NCBI GenBank assembly: GCA_004570425.1 | Contig: SPQJ01000022.1 | Location: 1 to 64,000 of the forward strand | Length of the DNA: 64,000 nucleotides | Origin: Bacillus sp. AZ43 | GTDB lineage: Bacteria > Actinomycetota > Actinomycetes > Mycobacteriales > Geodermatophilaceae | Direction: 5' to 3' | In this document: one piece after another, positions 63,785-64,000 of the stretch | Numbering within the stretch: position 1 is the stretch's first letter | Layout: the number at the start of each line of letters is the position of its first letter | Translations under genes and position numbers: made by a program | Notes under the pieces: generated by a model | What the model was told of the DNA's origin: nothing | Seen by the model: only the letters and a program-made list of their open reading frames with translations | The model's database searches: none

Positions 63785-64000
63785 ATGACATCCCCCGACC
63801 GGCCGACCCTCGGGGTGGGCCTGATCGGCTACGCCTTCATGGGCGCGGCCCACTCCCAGGCGTGGCGCACCGCGCCCCACTTCTTCGACCTCCCGCTGCG
63901 GCCGCGGCTCGCGGTCCTGGCCGGCCGGGACCCGGGACGGGTCGCCGAGGCCGCGGGCCGGCTCGGCTGGTCGGCCACGGAGACCGACTGGCGCCGCGTG
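63785..64000 (+). CDS. Gfo/Idh/MocA-family oxidoreductase (5' part)
   Basis: 72 codons to the window edge. MTSPDRPTLGVGLIGYAFMGAAHSQAW shows the Gfo/Idh/MocA Rossmann start (G-L-I-G-Y-A-F-M-G-x-A-H-S). It follows the binding-protein gene by 61 bp with GAGGAG before the ATG, so it belongs to the same operon and may oxidise an inositol- or sugar-like substrate. Confidence 0.85.
   Translation, partial: MTSPDRPTLGVGLIGYAFMGAAHSQAWRTAPHFFDLPLRPRLAVLAGRDPGRVAEAAGRLGWSATETDWRRV

Overview
The window comes from a very GC-rich actinobacterium. The gene set (NrdR with B12-dependent NrdJ, GTP-type PEPCK, ROK-regulated xylose genes, Acr3/ArsI arsenic genes, many GTG starts) and the near-absence of A/T-rich intergenic sequence fit Geodermatophilaceae or a close relative. 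That assignment is inference, because there is no rRNA here to settle it.

Layout. 1-4119: the tail of an unidentified gene, then nrdR-nrdJ behind a promoter with two NrdR boxes 32 bp apart. 4120-23988: a 19.9-kb mobile element that I interpret as a Tn7-like transposon. It has 14/14-bp perfect terminal inverted repeats (TGGCGAGACTCGTC...), 5'-TG/CA-3' ends, and a perfect 5-bp target duplication GCTGA. The left copy of the duplication contains the nrdJ stop codon. A leftward, tightly coupled operon (14177 to about 7392) encodes an uncharacterised first protein, a DDE transposase with a Mu/TnsB-like fold, an AAA+ ATPase, a large protein with integrase-like, XRE and winged-helix parts, and four unknown small proteins. 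The transposase and the large protein each carry an apparent -1 frameshift. The cargo looks defensive: a compact CBASS (CD-NTase, E2-like protein, membrane effector), a type III restriction-modification system with a third nuclease-like gene, a DUF6308 gene, a DUF4268 nuclease-like gene and a GIY-YIG-like gene. DNA-binding regulators lie near both ends. A perfect actinobacterial LexA box sits in the central divergent promoter region.

23989-31100: the displaced nrdJ terminator, then a PLP-dependent desulfhydrase/deaminase-like gene, pckG, a DUF817 membrane protein, a FUSC-like membrane protein and a BCCT osmolyte transporter. 31100-39112: YdeI-like, PQ-loop, argG (with an ArgR-type box), several small proteins, a secreted hydrolase, an aldo/keto reductase, a PspC protein and an acyltransferase. 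39109-41712: a divergent arsenic locus (arsR-acr3-arsC leftward; arsI plus a 61-aa protein ending in CysCys rightward). 41794-51703: single genes (coiled-coil protein, DinB/WYL pair, SDR, GGDEF, trypsin-like protease, carboxylate-amine ligase, erythromycin esterase-like, esterase, NDH-2).

51837-56501: an alpha/beta hydrolase, then the xylose locus: xylB divergent from a ROK repressor followed by xylA. 56506-58317: small membrane and copper-binding proteins. 58452-64000: a second ROK regulator followed by a sugar ABC transporter (ATPase, permease, lipoprotein binding protein) and the start of a Gfo/Idh/MocA oxidoreductase, which together look like a carbohydrate or polyol uptake and catabolism operon. 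No tRNA, rRNA or CRISPR array was seen.
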